Origin: Hydra vulgaris
Lineage: Eukaryota > Cnidaria > Hydrozoa > Anthoathecata > Hydridae
Reading direction: 5' to 3'
Assembly (NCBI RefSeq): GCF_038396675.1
Contig: NC_088932.1
Span: 23,201,001-23,265,000 of the forward strand
DNA: 64,000 nt
This document shows, in pieces, positions 35,690-62,294 of the stretch. A program made the position numbers and the translations under genes. The notes below the pieces were generated by a model, which was given only the letters and a program-made list of their open reading frames with translations, was not told where the DNA came from and searched no databases. Each line of letters starts with the position of its first letter. Position 1 is the stretch's first letter.

Positions 35690-37017
35690 ATGGTTATATC
35701 TTGCTCTGCTTATGGTTGTGTAAACCGATTTACCAAAGGTGTTGCGATATCTTTTCATAAATTCCCTTTAAAAAATAGCGAGCTGTGTCAAAAATGGGTT
35801 GTGGCAACAAAACGTGCTTTATTTGTTCCTACGAAATATAGTTATATATGTAGTGTTCACTTTCGTAAAGAAGATTGTTATTATGAAATTGCGAATAAAC
35901 CTCGTTTAAAGGCTAATGTTGTACCATCTATATTTGATTTTCCGGCGAAAATGCATTGTAAAAAGCCAATCAAAAGAAAACATGTTTCCAGGAATGTAAC
36001 CGAGACATACAATCAAAAAAAGATATTTCCTTCGTTGCCATCTTCTTCTCAAAATTATACTTTAACTAGTGTTGATTTTACTATTGATAACCTAAATAAT
36101 AAAGTTGATTCTCCATCTAAAGTAAAGCTTAAAAAAAAAATTAAGACTCAAAAACTAAGAAGAAAAGAATTGAAAATCAATACAATGGCTGAAATTAATA
36201 AAAAACTTGAAAATGATAAACTTATATATGCTGATACAGCTCAATTTCTTGATAATAGTTTTTCTGGTCTTGTTTGTGATTTATTTAAATCTGAACTAGT
36301 GAATAAATGCAAAGATCCTAGAGGTCACAGATATTCAGAAGAAGTAAAGAAATTTGTTTTGACACTTCATTTTTATTCACCTCGTGCCTATACTTTTGTC
36401 AGATCATTGTTTGCTTTGCCTTGCATAAGTTCTTTATCAAATTGGTCTTCATCTATAGATTGCTCACCTGGGTTTTTTAAAGATGTTTTTTCTTACATAC
36501 AACAAAAGGGATTAGAAGATAATACATATAAAGATTGTGCATTAATCTTTGATTCTATGCATATTAAATCAGGTCTTGTTTATAATCTAAGTAATGGTAA
36601 CTATGAAGGCTTTTCAGATTATGGAAACAATATATCTGATCAGTAGCTATACAATTTGATCCAAATTGTATAGCTACTGAGGCTCTTGTCTTTATGCTTG
36701 TTGGACTTCAAGGTCATTGGAAATGTCCTATCGGTTATGTTCTATGTGAAAAGATTTCAACAACAAAATTGGTTTGTCTTCTAACTAAAGCAATTAATTT
36801 GTGTATTCAACACGGTATAGATGTTCACAGTGTAACTTGTGATGATGCTTTTTCTAATTTTAGTGCAATGAAAAGTCTTGGTTGTTCGTTTGATAAAGTT
36901 GAAAATATGAAAACTCATTTCAATATTGAATCTTATGATAAAGTTATTTTTTTTATTCCTGATCCTTGCCATATGCTAAAACTTGCACGAAATGCATTAT
37001 GTGATCTTGGTTTATAA
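35690..37017 (+). pseudogene. THAP-domain P-type transposase, C-terminus lost
   Basis: Residues 1-85 are a THAP zinc finger: CSAYGCVNRF, FHKFPL, KWVVATKR, YSYICSVHFRKEDC and the closing VVPSIFDFP. After a coiled Lys-rich segment comes the catalytic start with GHRYSEEVKKFVLTLHFYSP and ALIFDSMHIKSG (first catalytic Asp). An inserted palindrome at 36641-36679 breaks the frame. The second frame resumes with DPNCIATEALVFM, GHWKCPIGYV, VTCDDAFSN and PDPCHMLKLARNAL. It stops at 37017 in the hairpin. The family excises and inserts P-like elements. The distal acidic residue and C-terminal half are absent. Confidence 0.88.
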
Positions 37018-37163
37018 TTAGTAAAAACACAAATCTAATTTTTTCTTTCTACTACACAGTGTTTCTCCATCAGTAGGTTCATCAGGAAGAATCTTCCTGA
37101 TGAACTTACTGATGGAGAAACACTGTGTAGAAGAAAGAAAAAATTAGTAAAGTGTTTTTACTA

Positions 37164-37171
<8 letters not shown>
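37013..37171. repeat. large near-perfect hairpin
   Basis: Two arms of about 75 bp, with a few mismatches and almost no loop, pair around position 37090 (AGGTTCATCAGGAAG against CTTCCTGATGAACTT). Outer parts TTAGTAAAAACAC and GTGTTTTTACTAA also pair. It starts exactly where the P transposase frame ends and abuts the TA microsatellite. Confidence 0.9.
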
Positions 37172-37795
<624 letters not shown>

Positions 37796-38405
37796 ATGAT
37801 ATAATATATATAGTGGAAATACTATTATTAATAGTTAGTTTATTGTATACTGGTAATAGAGTATTTACTAAATACCTCCTTAATCTAAGCTATGTCCAGT
37901 TTTTTCAAAGCATATTATAAATAATAGCTTCTTTCCAAGGTAATTAACTTATTTTTATAACTATAACCTTAAAGTAACATCAACTACTTTAAGTTTACTA
38001 ATATAAAAATAACATCCAGGTTAAATAATTATAATAAACTTTTTCGACAAAAACGCAACATTAACTATACTAACAAGATTATGTTGTGCCATTTTTAATA
38101 AATAAATCTAAACAGGTCAGACCTATTATTTAATGTTTATAATTTCTTATAAAACTAATGCAGAGGTTCATCGCTAATTTACGATGTTTTGCCAGTATTC
38201 AATATGGCTTCCTCCAAAAAAAAAATCCTCATATTTCTTAACGGTATTTTTACGGAGTTACACATCTATGTATTTATATATCATTGATTAAAAACGAACT
38301 ATAATGTTATTTGTTAATACAATCATCTCTTTAAAAACCAATTGTTATATTGTTTCTCAATATAATCATCACTCACTCAATTCAATTTAATCCACTCACT
38401 TTAAC

Positions 38406-41400
38406 ATGTCAACAATAAAAAACAAAAGCATACAATTGAAGACAATATACTAGCCGCACTAACTGACTTGAAAGAACATAAAACATCACTGAGAAAAGCT
38501 GCATTCAAACATGGCGTTCCAATCTCAACGCTTAAAGATTGCAAAAAAAACAACAACAAAGGCTTCCATGGCTCAGGTACAACAACGGTATTCTCAAATA
38601 AAACAAAAAGATTGACGGTGCATGCATTCCAATTACTTGGTGACTGGGGGTAATGGTTTAACCCAAAATCAAATCCTAAAATTTGTATGTTGCTACCTTA
38701 AACGCGAAGATCAATTGCACTTATTCAAAAATGACAAGCCTGATAAAGACTGGCTCTATGCTTTTATGAAGAGATGGTCAAAAGAAATTTCAACAAGAAA
38801 ATCAAATAACTTACTTCAGTTATAAGTAAAGTAATGGAACGTATCTTAAAAGCTACATTTATGTCGCACTTAGAAAATAACAATCTCTTGACTAAGGAAC
38901 AACATGGATTTTCTAAAAAAAAAAACTGTTGTACAAACCTTATAGAATCTATGGATCTAATAACTCAAGCAATGGAAGATAATTTACCAGTAGATATCAT
39001 TTTCCTAGATATGAAAAAAGCTTTCGATTCCGTGCCTCACAACAGATTGTGTTTCTCAAAATAAAAAGGTATGGATTTAACAAAAAAGCAGTTAGATGGT
39101 GCAAAAATTTCGTAAGTAACAGAGTGCAACGTGTCGTCTGCAACGGCGGATTTTCAAATTGGTCTCCAGGTTCAAGTGGAGTACCGCAAGGGTCTGTCTT
39201 GGGTCCGTTTATGTTTATTGTTTATATAAACGACTTACCGAATGAGTTATCAACGAACTGTAAAATGTATGCTGATGATATTAAACTAATTAACATAATT
39301 AGATCATCTTTTGATATAAAAAAGACTCAAACAGATCTAAACAAATTAATGACATGGTCACAATTTTGGCTATTAAAATTTAATGTCAGCAAATGTAAAC
39401 GCATGCATATAGGTAGCAAAAATACTAGGCATATATACACAATGTATGATTCAGTGCTAAATAGAGTTGAATTACCAGAAACAAAAATTGAAAAAAATTA
39501 GGATTTATGATTTCAAACGACTTAAAATGGTCCAGTCAAGTTAATTATGCGTCTGGTAAAGCTATTAAAATGTTAGGAATAACAGGAAAACATTCATTTA
39601 AAAGGAAAACATTCATTTAAAAACTTAGACATAAACGCATCTAAATTATTGTACACCTTTCTTGTAAGACCGCATTTAGACTACGCAAATTCAGTGTGGT
39701 GTCCTTACTTAGAACAAGATAAAAAAAAATTGAATCAATACAACGTAAAGCAACACGAACAAAATGTGTTCAAGGGAAAAACTATGAAAGTAGACTAACC
39801 TACTTTAAATTAACGACTCTTGAAAAAAGACGCGAACGTAATGACTTAATCCAACTTTTCAAAATAGTAAAAAAAATAGATAACTTAACATTGGAATACC
39901 CACCAGATTTAATAACTTCAAATACGAGAGGTCACAACATGAGGTTTCATAGACAATTAATTAAAAATCCAAATAGGTACTATTTCTTAACAAACCGTGT
40001 CATTAACAGCTGGAATAATTTAGATCAAAACATTGTAGATTCTAAAACACTATATCAATTTAAATCAAAGTTGGACTTATTTTTAACATAAATTGGCTGT
40101 TAAAGCCTAGATTACCTAGGCTCCGTACATTGTCATTGTACATATACACAGTTATTATTATGTTTAAATAAACTTAGCATCTAAAAAAGCCGCTTCTTGT
40201 ACGCCAGAAATAGTTGGTCGTTGTTTTGAATGCGTCGCCAAGCAATATTAACAGACTGGTATAACTTCTGGGTCGCATATTTTGAATTGAGATGCAACCG
40301 GTTTTTTGGGTGATCAAGACAAAGCAACCGTAGTGTGTCAAAAAGGAATAAGACATTTAAACTTACTGGCAACAATGAAAAAATTCATTTTGTACCACCA
40401 TTTGTGATATACAAAACCAAAAGAAACTTTTGTCCTGACTGGGCAAGAGGTAGTCCAGTTGGCACTAAATATTCAATTTCAAAATCAGGATGAATGGAGC
40501 GCAATACGTTTATTGAATGACTAAAAGAAGTATTTATACTCGAAAATTCTCGAGCAAATTGGTGGTATTATATGGACATACAACTCACATGGCTTTGGAA
40601 GTGGTATTGCTGTGCAAAAAACACAGTACAATCTTGATTTGTCTACCAGAGCATTCTTCACAAATTCTACAACCATTGGATAGAGGTGTCTATTATCATG
40701 TCAAACAAGCATGGAAAGAAATTCTTACAAAGTATTACAAAGTCTCAAAATGTAAGAATTTAGATAAACAAAATTTTCCACCGTTGCTCAAACTGCTGCA
40801 CAAGAGTGGTGAATGCTTTACCCGCTTGCATGCAATTGCTGGTTACCACTACACTGGCTTATTTCCACTTAATAAAAACAATATAAATCATAAGGCATTA
40901 GCAATCACACAAATGGTGTGATTGCTACACTATCTTGCTTAGACACAGGTATATTATCTTCAACAGCCGCCGCTGCACCTACTCCAATTACCATCTTTCT
41001 CAGATACACCAGCTTCAAGTTTTGATAAGTATCAAGCATGTGTTGAGCGTTGCAAAAACAGTATCGAGATAGAGTAGAAGTAGTTTTTTTAAACCAGAAA
41101 TTAGTGCAACATGTCAAAACTTGGCGGAAAATGTATTACCGAAGAAAATGTAATCGAGTTCCTCAAACAAAAAAATCAAGAAAAAGCAACAAAGGAAGCC
41201 GTGAAAGTTGCTTGACTTAACGCAAACCATAGACTCTCTATGTCAATTACTAAAATGCCTAAGCATAACAATGCTGAGCGACCTCAGCAAAACAGTAATA
41301 ATGAACAAGTACTAGCAGCCTAATGATTAAAAGTTGCAAAATGTAAAAAGTGTAGAGTACAGTTACACACAGAAATGTTGCAATCGGAAATTTCGATGTG

Positions 41401-41500
41401 TCGGGAACGGTTGTGCAAATAAGCATGTTTACCAAATAAATATGTAGTTGGAACTAAATTTTTTTGGTGCAAAAAATGTAAAAACTTTAAAATAGTTTCC
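38406..41500 (+). pseudogene. pogo/Tigger-type transposase, split by a LINE
   Basis: The start ATG is at 38406. A 1-base shift near 38428 leads to a psq helix-turn-helix (IEDNILAALTDLKEHKTSLR, GVPISTLKDC), then FQLLGDWG, shift, GLTQNQILKFVCCYLK and KPDKDWLYAFMKRW (CENP-B type). A LINE interrupts at about 38816-40187. The frame resumes with ASCTPEIVGR, TGFLGDQDKATVV and the DDE_1 core: YGHTTHMALEVV with Asp lost or shifted, LICLPEHSSQILQPLDRGVY (40640-40690), then HAIAGYHYTGLFPLNKN. The end (41330-41490) has CKKCRVQLHTEM and a Cys-rich zinc-ribbon-like tail. Stops and shifts are many. This is probably the original gene of the host element. Confidence 0.82.
38816..40187 (+). mobile_element. 5'-truncated CR1/jockey-type LINE
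   Basis: Plus strand: SKVMERILKATFMSHLENNN, IFLDMKKAFDSVPHNRL, SGVPQGSVLGPFMF and the catalytic KMYADDIKL, then FNVSKCKRMHIGS to 39501. After shifts (one caused by a direct duplication of AGGAAAACATTCATTTAAAA at about 39583-39622) comes TLEKRRERNDLIQLFK, and RGHNMRFHRQLIKN to the stop at 40091. A short 3' tail with AGGCTCCGTACATTGTCATT follows. It lies between codons of the pogo gene that would otherwise adjoin. Confidence 0.88.
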
Positions 41501-41790
41501 TAAATATAAGTTGTGTAAAAAAAAAAAAAAAAAAAAAATTAAAAAAAAAAGTTAAAACTTAAAAATTTTGATGCTTTCTCAAGTGTGCAGTTTTATCAAA
41601 ATGTCGCCTAAAACCGCACAATTTGTTTTTCTTTATATTTAATATTTTCGATAATTTTTTTAACATATATTTATATTATCTTCGTAGTTCTTTATAACCT
41701 ATCTAATAAAAAAATAAAATAAAAAAAAGTGAAAAAAAAAAGTTATTTAATTTTTATCGATTAGTGTGCGGTTTGACCCGGTTTTTTTTA

Positions 41791-42160
41791 AAGTTTTTTC
41801 GAACTTTTTCTAAAAGATTTGTGTAATCTTTGCATATTTTCTCATTGGCGAATAATTTGTTTTTTTTAGATATTTTATGTATAATTTCTGCTTAACTTTT
41901 GATGATTATTTTAAACCTTTAGTATTCCAGGGAGAATTAATGCTTTTTTGATTTATTGCTTTTTCATATAAAGGAAAATTGGCAAAAAAAAATTATCGTA
42001 AATGTTGTTTGCGTTATCACTTAAGTCGATGTTCTTCCAATCTTAAGTTCTTCAGACGTAACAGTTGATTAACATTCAATCTTGAATGTTAATCAGCTGT
42101 TACGTCGTAGTTAGAGCTTTGGACTAAATATAAGGTTACACGAGCATGTTTATTTTAATC
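41791..42160 (-). pseudogene. 5' continuation of the L2-type LINE
   Basis: On the minus strand the text reads NSPWNTKGL, then KNKLFANEKICKDY and LLEKVRKNF. This is the LINE linker that should precede the KILNEAKNN found at 31260. The two parts face each other across the pogo element. A 52-bp palindrome at 42055-42106 interrupts the remnant. Confidence 0.7.
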
Positions 42161-42311
42161 CAGTGTTTTTTAATAAATTCCCAAGTTTTAATAAAAATTT
42201 TAATTCAAGTATAAAACTGAGAAATATTATTTAAAAATATATATTTAATTTGTATAATACATCTTAAAATTGTTTAAATATATAGTTAATTTGCTGGCTA
42301 ACACCCGGTTA

Positions 42312-42530
42312 GGGTTCATCCATAAAGTACGCACGCTTTTAATTTTACTCTCCCCCTCTCGCATTTTGATAAACGGTTTTTTGAGTACCCTTAACCTCCG
42401 TAAAAGTACATACGCTTTTAACCTAACTACGCAACATTTTTTATAATTGAACCCCGGCTCCCCATCTCATAAACGTTATTTGCAGATTTTCTCTCTCGCA
42501 TACGAGCGTACGAACTTTATGGACGATCCC
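42312..42530. mobile_element. MITE with TTA duplication (PIF/Harbinger-like)
   Basis: The 219-bp element is flanked by TTA on both sides (42309-42311 and 42531-42533). Its ends read GGGTTCATCCATAAAGTACG and, complemented, GGGATCGTCCATAAAGTTCG. The 3-bp TTA duplication points to the PIF/Harbinger superfamily. It is non-coding. Confidence 0.8.
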
Positions 42531-42533
42531 TTA

Positions 42534-43376
42534 GTGTATTTAAAATTCATGAAAAAATTATTACTTTATGAAACTTTATACAGATGGCGGCTTAAATTAT
42601 ATTATGCATTTCTTGCGCGTTATTTTACTATACACTAATGTGCAATCTTTAAAAATTTAGAATTTAAACTTAACTCATATTTTATGAAATAATAACTCCA
42701 CAAAAGAGTGCAAATTACGACCTTTACACTTAGTGGGGAATTTTAATTCTACCCTTTCCGCAAGAGTTTGTGAACTTATTTGTCGTAACTCCATTTAAAA
42801 ATGATGAAATATATTTTATTGATATATTTTTAAAAGTAGTTTCAAACTTGTTGAGTTATTTTAAGAAAAAATTTTAATTACAAAAAGCAAGCTAAGTTAT
42901 AAAGTTAAAATAAAACTATAAAAAATATATATAGCGCTAAAATCTTGAATAGCCCGTGGCCATAAATAATCGAAATTAAAACCACCTAACATCAAACTAA
43001 CTTAAACTAAAGAAATATACTACTTTGAGTTTATTTTGATCAAAACAAACCTAATATTACTGTTATATGTGCTAATAACGATATTGTTTACGAACTTTAA
43101 TGATATTGTGTTAAAAGGAGTAGTAAACAAAACTGATAATTAAATAAAACTAAACTAATAACTCGTAAATAAATTATCAAAAACTTTTAACATGAAATTT
43201 ATCAAACTATTTAAATAAAGTAATCGCCACAGAAAATAAGAAAACACATGTTATATTGTAATCTTGTTATAAACGTATAAAACAATAATATTAAGACTAA
43301 CTACAAAGAAAAATATTTACAGAATAAATACTATAATATAAAAATAGGGATAACAAAAAAGGATTTTTTTCCAATC
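42534..43376. other. non-coding; 3' flank of the UBX gene
   Basis: AT-rich sequence without recognisable coding text. On the minus strand it directly follows the UBX gene stop codon and should contain its 3' UTR. Several AATAAA-like hexamers are present, so none is singled out. Confidence 0.45.
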
Positions 43377-56490
<13,114 letters not shown>

Positions 56491-57207
56491 CTTTAATTAA
56501 AATAATAACTACTACTTGTACAATATTTATAGAAAAAGAAACTTTTAATAAAAAGTTATAAGTAAATAGTAAATATAAAAACAGAAATTTACAATCAAAT
56601 ACATTATGTATGAGAAAACACAAAAACGAAAAAACTTTTGAAGACAAATATACTTAAATAAAACATTAAAAAAATTAAGATATAATTTTATAAAGACAAA
56701 TAACATAGACAAATAATAAAAAAATTTGCACAAAAAGCAATAATTAAACTTCTAACTTGATAAGGTTGCACTCCCTCAGAAGAACAACTTGTTAGAGAGG
56801 TTTTATTTATGTGTTCCTTGTGTTGCATAGGTTTGTTAATCTTCAATTCAGAATGCAATTCTATCCTGAATTAAATATTTGATATGATTATGAAAAATAT
56901 GCTTTTTTGATACCAGCAGCTGTATCAATGCTTTAATATAGAGTTGGCATTTTCTTTTTTTAAACAAAACTTCTGAATATTACAAGTAAACCAAGGTAAT
57001 TTATATTTATTTCAAGAGATTACAGGTAATTCTAGGTAATTTATTACTCATTATTATACTTACTTACCACTATAAATTATAAATATAAAGAGTACTCATG
57101 ATTCTTAAATAAAAAACTAATTTTAAATATAACAAAAAGATATTTTAATTGCAAAAAATTATCTAAAGAATAACTGCAATATTTTAAATTTCAATTCGCT
57201 TGCAAAT

Positions 57208-58180
57208 GGGTAGAAAAGCAGTGTCAAATGGCAAATTATTGGACTGGTCAAATCGAAGAACAAACGTTGGAATTAGTAAACTTTTGGCTGTTTTTGAATT
57301 TTGCATGCAAAACAGTAAAAACCTGAGAGCTAACAGGTAACATCATTGACATGCCGTGTTCTATAAGACTACTAAAGTGTAGTGACCATGACAAAAGAAG
57401 CATATTCAGAACCAGGAGCAAAAATCCTAGGTTCAGCAATAAAAAGCTAGCTCAAATATTCAACCATTCCTTATCTAATCGAAATGTAAGCAAAGAACTT
57501 GTTAGAAGAACATTACCAAAAAAATGGTATTGGGTCTTACATTGCAATAAGAAAAACTATCCTGTCAATCATGGACTGACGCAAAAGACAAAAATGCAAA
57601 AAAAAAATGTTTGCATTTGGCAGTTGCAGATTGGGCAAAAGTAATTTTCAGTGATGAGTCAAATTTTCAGGTTGTGAACCGCAAAGGAAGAATATACATT
57701 AAAAGGTTTGCAACTGAGAAATATTGTGAGCACTATTTAAAAGCAAGATGACAAGGTGGTGGAGGCTCAGTAGGCATATGGGGATTTTTTTTCCACAAAG
57801 GCCTCAGTTTTTGTGAGCTGTATAATGGCTGTATCAACCAATATACCTACAAAAACACACTTGAAACACGTTTAATTCCATCGAAAAGGCAATTGTACAC
57901 CAGAAGCAAGAAATACATCTTCCAGCAAGACAGGGCTCCAGCACACACAGCACATAGTATAACAAACTGGTTTACCACAAAGAAAACCAATTTGTTGCCT
58001 TGGTTCCCTAAATCGCCAGATATCAACCCAGTAGAAAATATTTGGTCATGGATCAACACTCAATTGGTAAACCATCAAATTCAATCAACTGAGCATTTGA
58101 AGCAACTTCTAAACAAGTTTTAGTTAGAAGTGTCACATGAGATGTGCATGAAATTAGTCGAATCAATGTAGAGACAAGTT
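57208..58180 (+). pseudogene. Tc1-type transposase, second family
   Basis: The plus strand opens with MGRKAVSNGKLL, and after shifts HDKRSIFRTRSKNPRFSNKK and SLSNRNVSKELVRRTLPKK. The catalytic core has KVIFSDESNFQVVNRKGRIY (first Asp, 57650), GGGGSVGIWGFFFHKG, YIFQQDRAPAHTAHSITNWF (second Asp, 57920) and SPDINPVENIWSWINTQL (Glu, 58015). At least four frameshifts or stops break it. It is unlike the minus-strand Tc1 relic at 55 kb, so two families are present. Inverted ends were not identified. Confidence 0.87.
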
Positions 58181-59149
58181 CTTATTTGCTATCGAGTAAA
58201 AGGAGGACACTAATTAAATATAAAACTTGTATTTTTTTAAAATTTTTTGTGTTTCTTATTTTATGATTATATATTTATTAATTTTTTTGAATTATTTTTT
58301 TCAACTATCTTATTGATGTTAATTGTACAGCTAATAGATCGTTCTTTTAAAAATAAAAAAAATTAATTAAATTCATTTTCCTTATTTTTTTTTAGTCGAA
58401 ATAACCCTGAAAAGTTTGATTTAAATTACCATCACTACTAAACTTTTGTGCATAGCTGTATAGTTTATGTTATAGATTTCAAAAAAACGGAAAAAAAACA
58501 AAAACTATTAAAAAGGTAAAAAACATTATATAAATAGACTTGACCTAATAATTTTAATTGACTTAATCTATTAATCTATTTTCTTTTTGTAAAAGCATTA
58601 AACTCACTAACTTTATGTGAAAAATGAAAAATGAAAAAGTGCAAAAATAAAAAATTTGCTATACCCTCCAATTAACTCAAACTTAGCTTCAAAACTTTTA
58701 AATCAAAATATCAATATTAAGGTTGAATTTACCTTTTTGGATCCCTAGGACAAAGTTTTGGGGCCCTAGGACCCATAAATCTTGGACCCTAGAAACCCAA
58801 AAACTTAGGCCCCAGGTCTTTAATATTTAGGTTAGGGTTAGTCCTTTGAAGAAGCCCTTTTTAAAACTAACTATTACTTTAATATGGGAGAAATTTTTAA
58901 AAACCTTAAATTCTCCAATATGAAATGTTTTTTCTTGATTTTTTATTCTGTTTTATTTGAATAAAAGAGAATAACAATAAATTTTTTATAAACTTTATTT
59001 TTATTTTATTTGAAATTTCACTGGTTTAAAATAATTTATATTTTAAAGTAAATATTTGAACTAAAAACTAATTTAATGCTGAATTTTCTTTTCACATTAT
59101 TCTCAAGTCAGCAAATTACTTTATATTTATATGCAAATTTTTGAATACT
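58181..59149. other. non-coding with GG(A/G)CCCTAGGACC-type repeats
   Basis: At 58735-58815 the phrases GGATCCCTAGGAC, GGGGCCCTAGGACCCA and GGACCCTAGAAACCC repeat, partly palindromic. No gene was seen. Confidence 0.5.
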
Positions 59150-61570
59150 GCATTCAACTTATTTAAATTATTTTTAAAAACATTGTTTGTAGTGCAAACT
59201 CAAATTCCTCTATTTTTGAAAGAATAATTTGTGCTTCAAGAATTGAAAGATCAATTTGTGTTGAGTCAAAATTTTTGTCATCAGAAATATTTGTTAATGC
59301 AGCCATTGTATTTCTATAATCATTCCTCATTACCTTGACAAATTCAGCTGATTTTTTCAAGGTAATGAGTAATGATTATGAAACAATTCATTTTTTTCCC
59401 CAGACGTTTAACTACTTTTTCAGAAATTTCTAGCAGAACAATATCATTTAGATATTTAACTATTGATAAATTATAAGAACCTATAGAACTACAGAAAATT
59501 GATCCATGTGCAATACATGTCGAGCGGAATCAAATTTCAATAGAAATTCTATAGTATTTTTATGTCTGCGTTAAGGGCATTCATATATAAATATATGTAG
59601 AAAAAAGTCAAATATGTAAAAGGACTTTTACATATTACTGTTTGACTTTTACATATTATTAATCCATCATGTGACAGAATTTCAAGATATTCTGTTGAGA
59701 CCTGATTGAAAGATTATGATGTCAGACAGTAAGCACAGTTAGATTTATTTACAACCTTTTTTGTGATGTAACCAGCTACATTTATGGCAACTTCGTAAGA
59801 GTCATGAGACAGCTCATTCTCCTAAATATTGTTGCTAAATTTTTCAAACTTTAATAAAAGGTCATTTTTATCAATTTTTGTATCAAATTTCATGTTGCTT
59901 ATCCAACTATTGATAATGACTTTAATTAGGAGATTTTATGCATAATAGAATGCATCGCTTGATACCATAGTTTATAAAAATCACTAATTTTCAAAGTGTG
60001 TACTCATATTCTCATGTAAAATTAAATTTTAATAGTAGAAATCTCTTTCTTTCTAAGCCTCTGATTACAAAGACAAAGAAAATCAAGTATAGGAACTTTT
60101 TGCAATAGAGGACATGAACAATATGCACAAAACATGTGCACCTATCTTTCAGTTTTTGGGATCATTGCAAAATGATGCTGCCTCTGTGCATATATGATTG
60201 TATGAGTACATGCTATGACATCAAAGAGACTATCACTAATTGTTTTATTGGTTGCTTCTTTATAGAGTTTTGTGTTTTTCAAAAATTTGGATATTTTATT
60301 CCATAGTTTCTCTATTTTTTCTCCGAGTAATTATTTCGAAATTGTAACTGGTGGTTTAAACTGACTATTTGCTTTTATTTTGCTATTGAGCTGTCACAAG
60401 TTTAGCAAGTTCTTTGCTTAGTTTGGTAACAAAATTATGTTTTCTATATTCAAACTCTATTTCTTTTCTTTCCTAAAAGGTAGATATAGGTTTAGTTATT
60501 TTTCACGAATAATTTATATAATGTGAATATATATTTTTAATATAATTACAAACTTTTAAAAATATTTTAAAAGTTCGAAAAAAAAATTAAAAGCTAATCT
60601 TTAGAAGAATTCCCATTTGAATTACTGATCTTTTGTGGGTAACTCCAACAAAACAAACTCTTTTCCAACAAAATTCAACAATTTCGTTGCTAAATTGTCT
60701 AGTTTCTTAACCCTGATTGGTGCCCTAATTTATCAAAATTCCCCTTTTTTTTTAGGTACCTTCTTTTTATTTGGCACCTCTTGGATATCTACCAACTGAG
60801 ACAAACTGTCTCTTTTGCCCCCATCCCTCTTGGTGGTCCTGTGTATAATTACTCATTGTTAGTACTTTTATTAAAAAAACAACAACACATTATTAAAAAG
60901 TATTTGTGATCTTTTAAAACTAAAGGAACACTTTGTTGTTTCCAGGATAAAAAGTTTGGGTAGATAATTTAAAAGTTTTTTTTAGTTAAACCTTATGCAA
61001 TAAACTCCGAGAAATTTCAACAGCTTCCACATAAATAATATCATCAAACTCCATGAAATTGAAAGGTGGAACTACAAACCATTTTGAATTTAATAAATTA
61101 TTTCTTTTATTTTTTAGTAAATGAACACTGTCATATAAATTGTAAACCCAGTGTCATATAAAAGTAAAAATTATGTCATTATCTTGTTCACCGAATTTTA
61201 AACGTAGAATCTTGAATGATGAAACATGTGTTGCATGATTGTCAGTTATTATAGTACATTAAAATCGTACATTAAAAGATGCTTTACATAAAGTTTCTAA
61301 TGTTTCTTCTATATGTGAACTAATCAAAGAACCAGAAATTGGGACAGGCCTTAATAACAAAGGAAATCAATTCTTTTAAGCTAAACACCATGAACACAAC
61401 TATACGAGAATAGAAATTACCATCATCATCAGCACCAATCAAACTTTCTCCCTGATTATTTACATTATTACTATTATTATATTGAATTAAATCTAACGGC
61501 TGTATTTTTGTAAAATCAATGAACTTGATATAATCTTCTTTTAATTAATTATTTCATTTTCTATTTTATT
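59150..61570 (-). pseudogene. P-type transposase relic, third lineage
   Basis: Minus strand: GESLIGADDDGNFYSRIVVF (61450), KELISFVIKACP, then ITDNHATHVSSFKILRLKFG (61240) and, after a shift, LYDSVHLLKNKRNNLLNSKW (61130). These match the catalytic Asp blocks of THAP/P transposases. Far downstream, VAINVAGYITKKVVNKSNCA (59790) and STEYLEILSHDGLII belong to the C-terminal part. The stretch between (60000-60900) is too decayed to assign. The small frame 59360-59163 (NDYRNTMAALTNISDDKNFD) lies at its end, behind a palindromic insertion. Confidence 0.65.
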
Positions 61571-62294
61571 TACATATTTTAAACTGTTTAAAACAACTAG
61601 AATATTTAATTTTCTATAAATTTTTAACAGTAAAAAAAATTATTAGAAACTCTAACACAACAATCTATAAATTTAAAACAGTTATAAAAAACTATTAAAA
61701 ATGACGAAAACATTATCGTGATAAAATGTTAAAACTTACAAATTTTCACGAAAACCTGCACAATCACAAACAGTATGATAATTAAATTCTTGTTAAGTAA
61801 GTTTTCTTATCTAAGTAACCATATCAAATTCCCATGATATTTCTATCTATTGCCTTTTCATTCAATGTATTTTTTAATAAAAAGTAAGCGTTCACTTTTT
61901 TCATTCGATAAAATAAAGCAAAAGAAAAAAATGTGTCTAAATAATAGAATCTTTAACGATATAATACTTTTTTTGATTGTTTATAGAAAAAGTATTAGAT
62001 CGTAATCGTAAATATTTTGATCGTTTTGTAATCATTTCACTAGTTTAATGCTTAGAATTTTACTAGTTTAATGCTTAGAAAAAAATCATACGCCATTACA
62101 AGTTATTATTTAATATTTTAATTTTAAGGGGTTACAATGCGCTAAAATAAAATTAAAAGTTGTCACAATTTTCTTCCTTGCTTTTTTCCCAAATCCAATA
62201 TTGTAACTGTCGCTAGATCAATGTCTGTTTTTCCTGACTTTCTTTTTCTTTTTTTCAGATAATGATGAAAATTTGCTGACAATTGTCTAACTTT
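61571..62294. other. AT-rich spacer, no gene seen
   Basis: No coding or element signature. The phrase ACTAGTTTAATGCTTAGAA is duplicated at about 62039-62080. Confidence 0.45.
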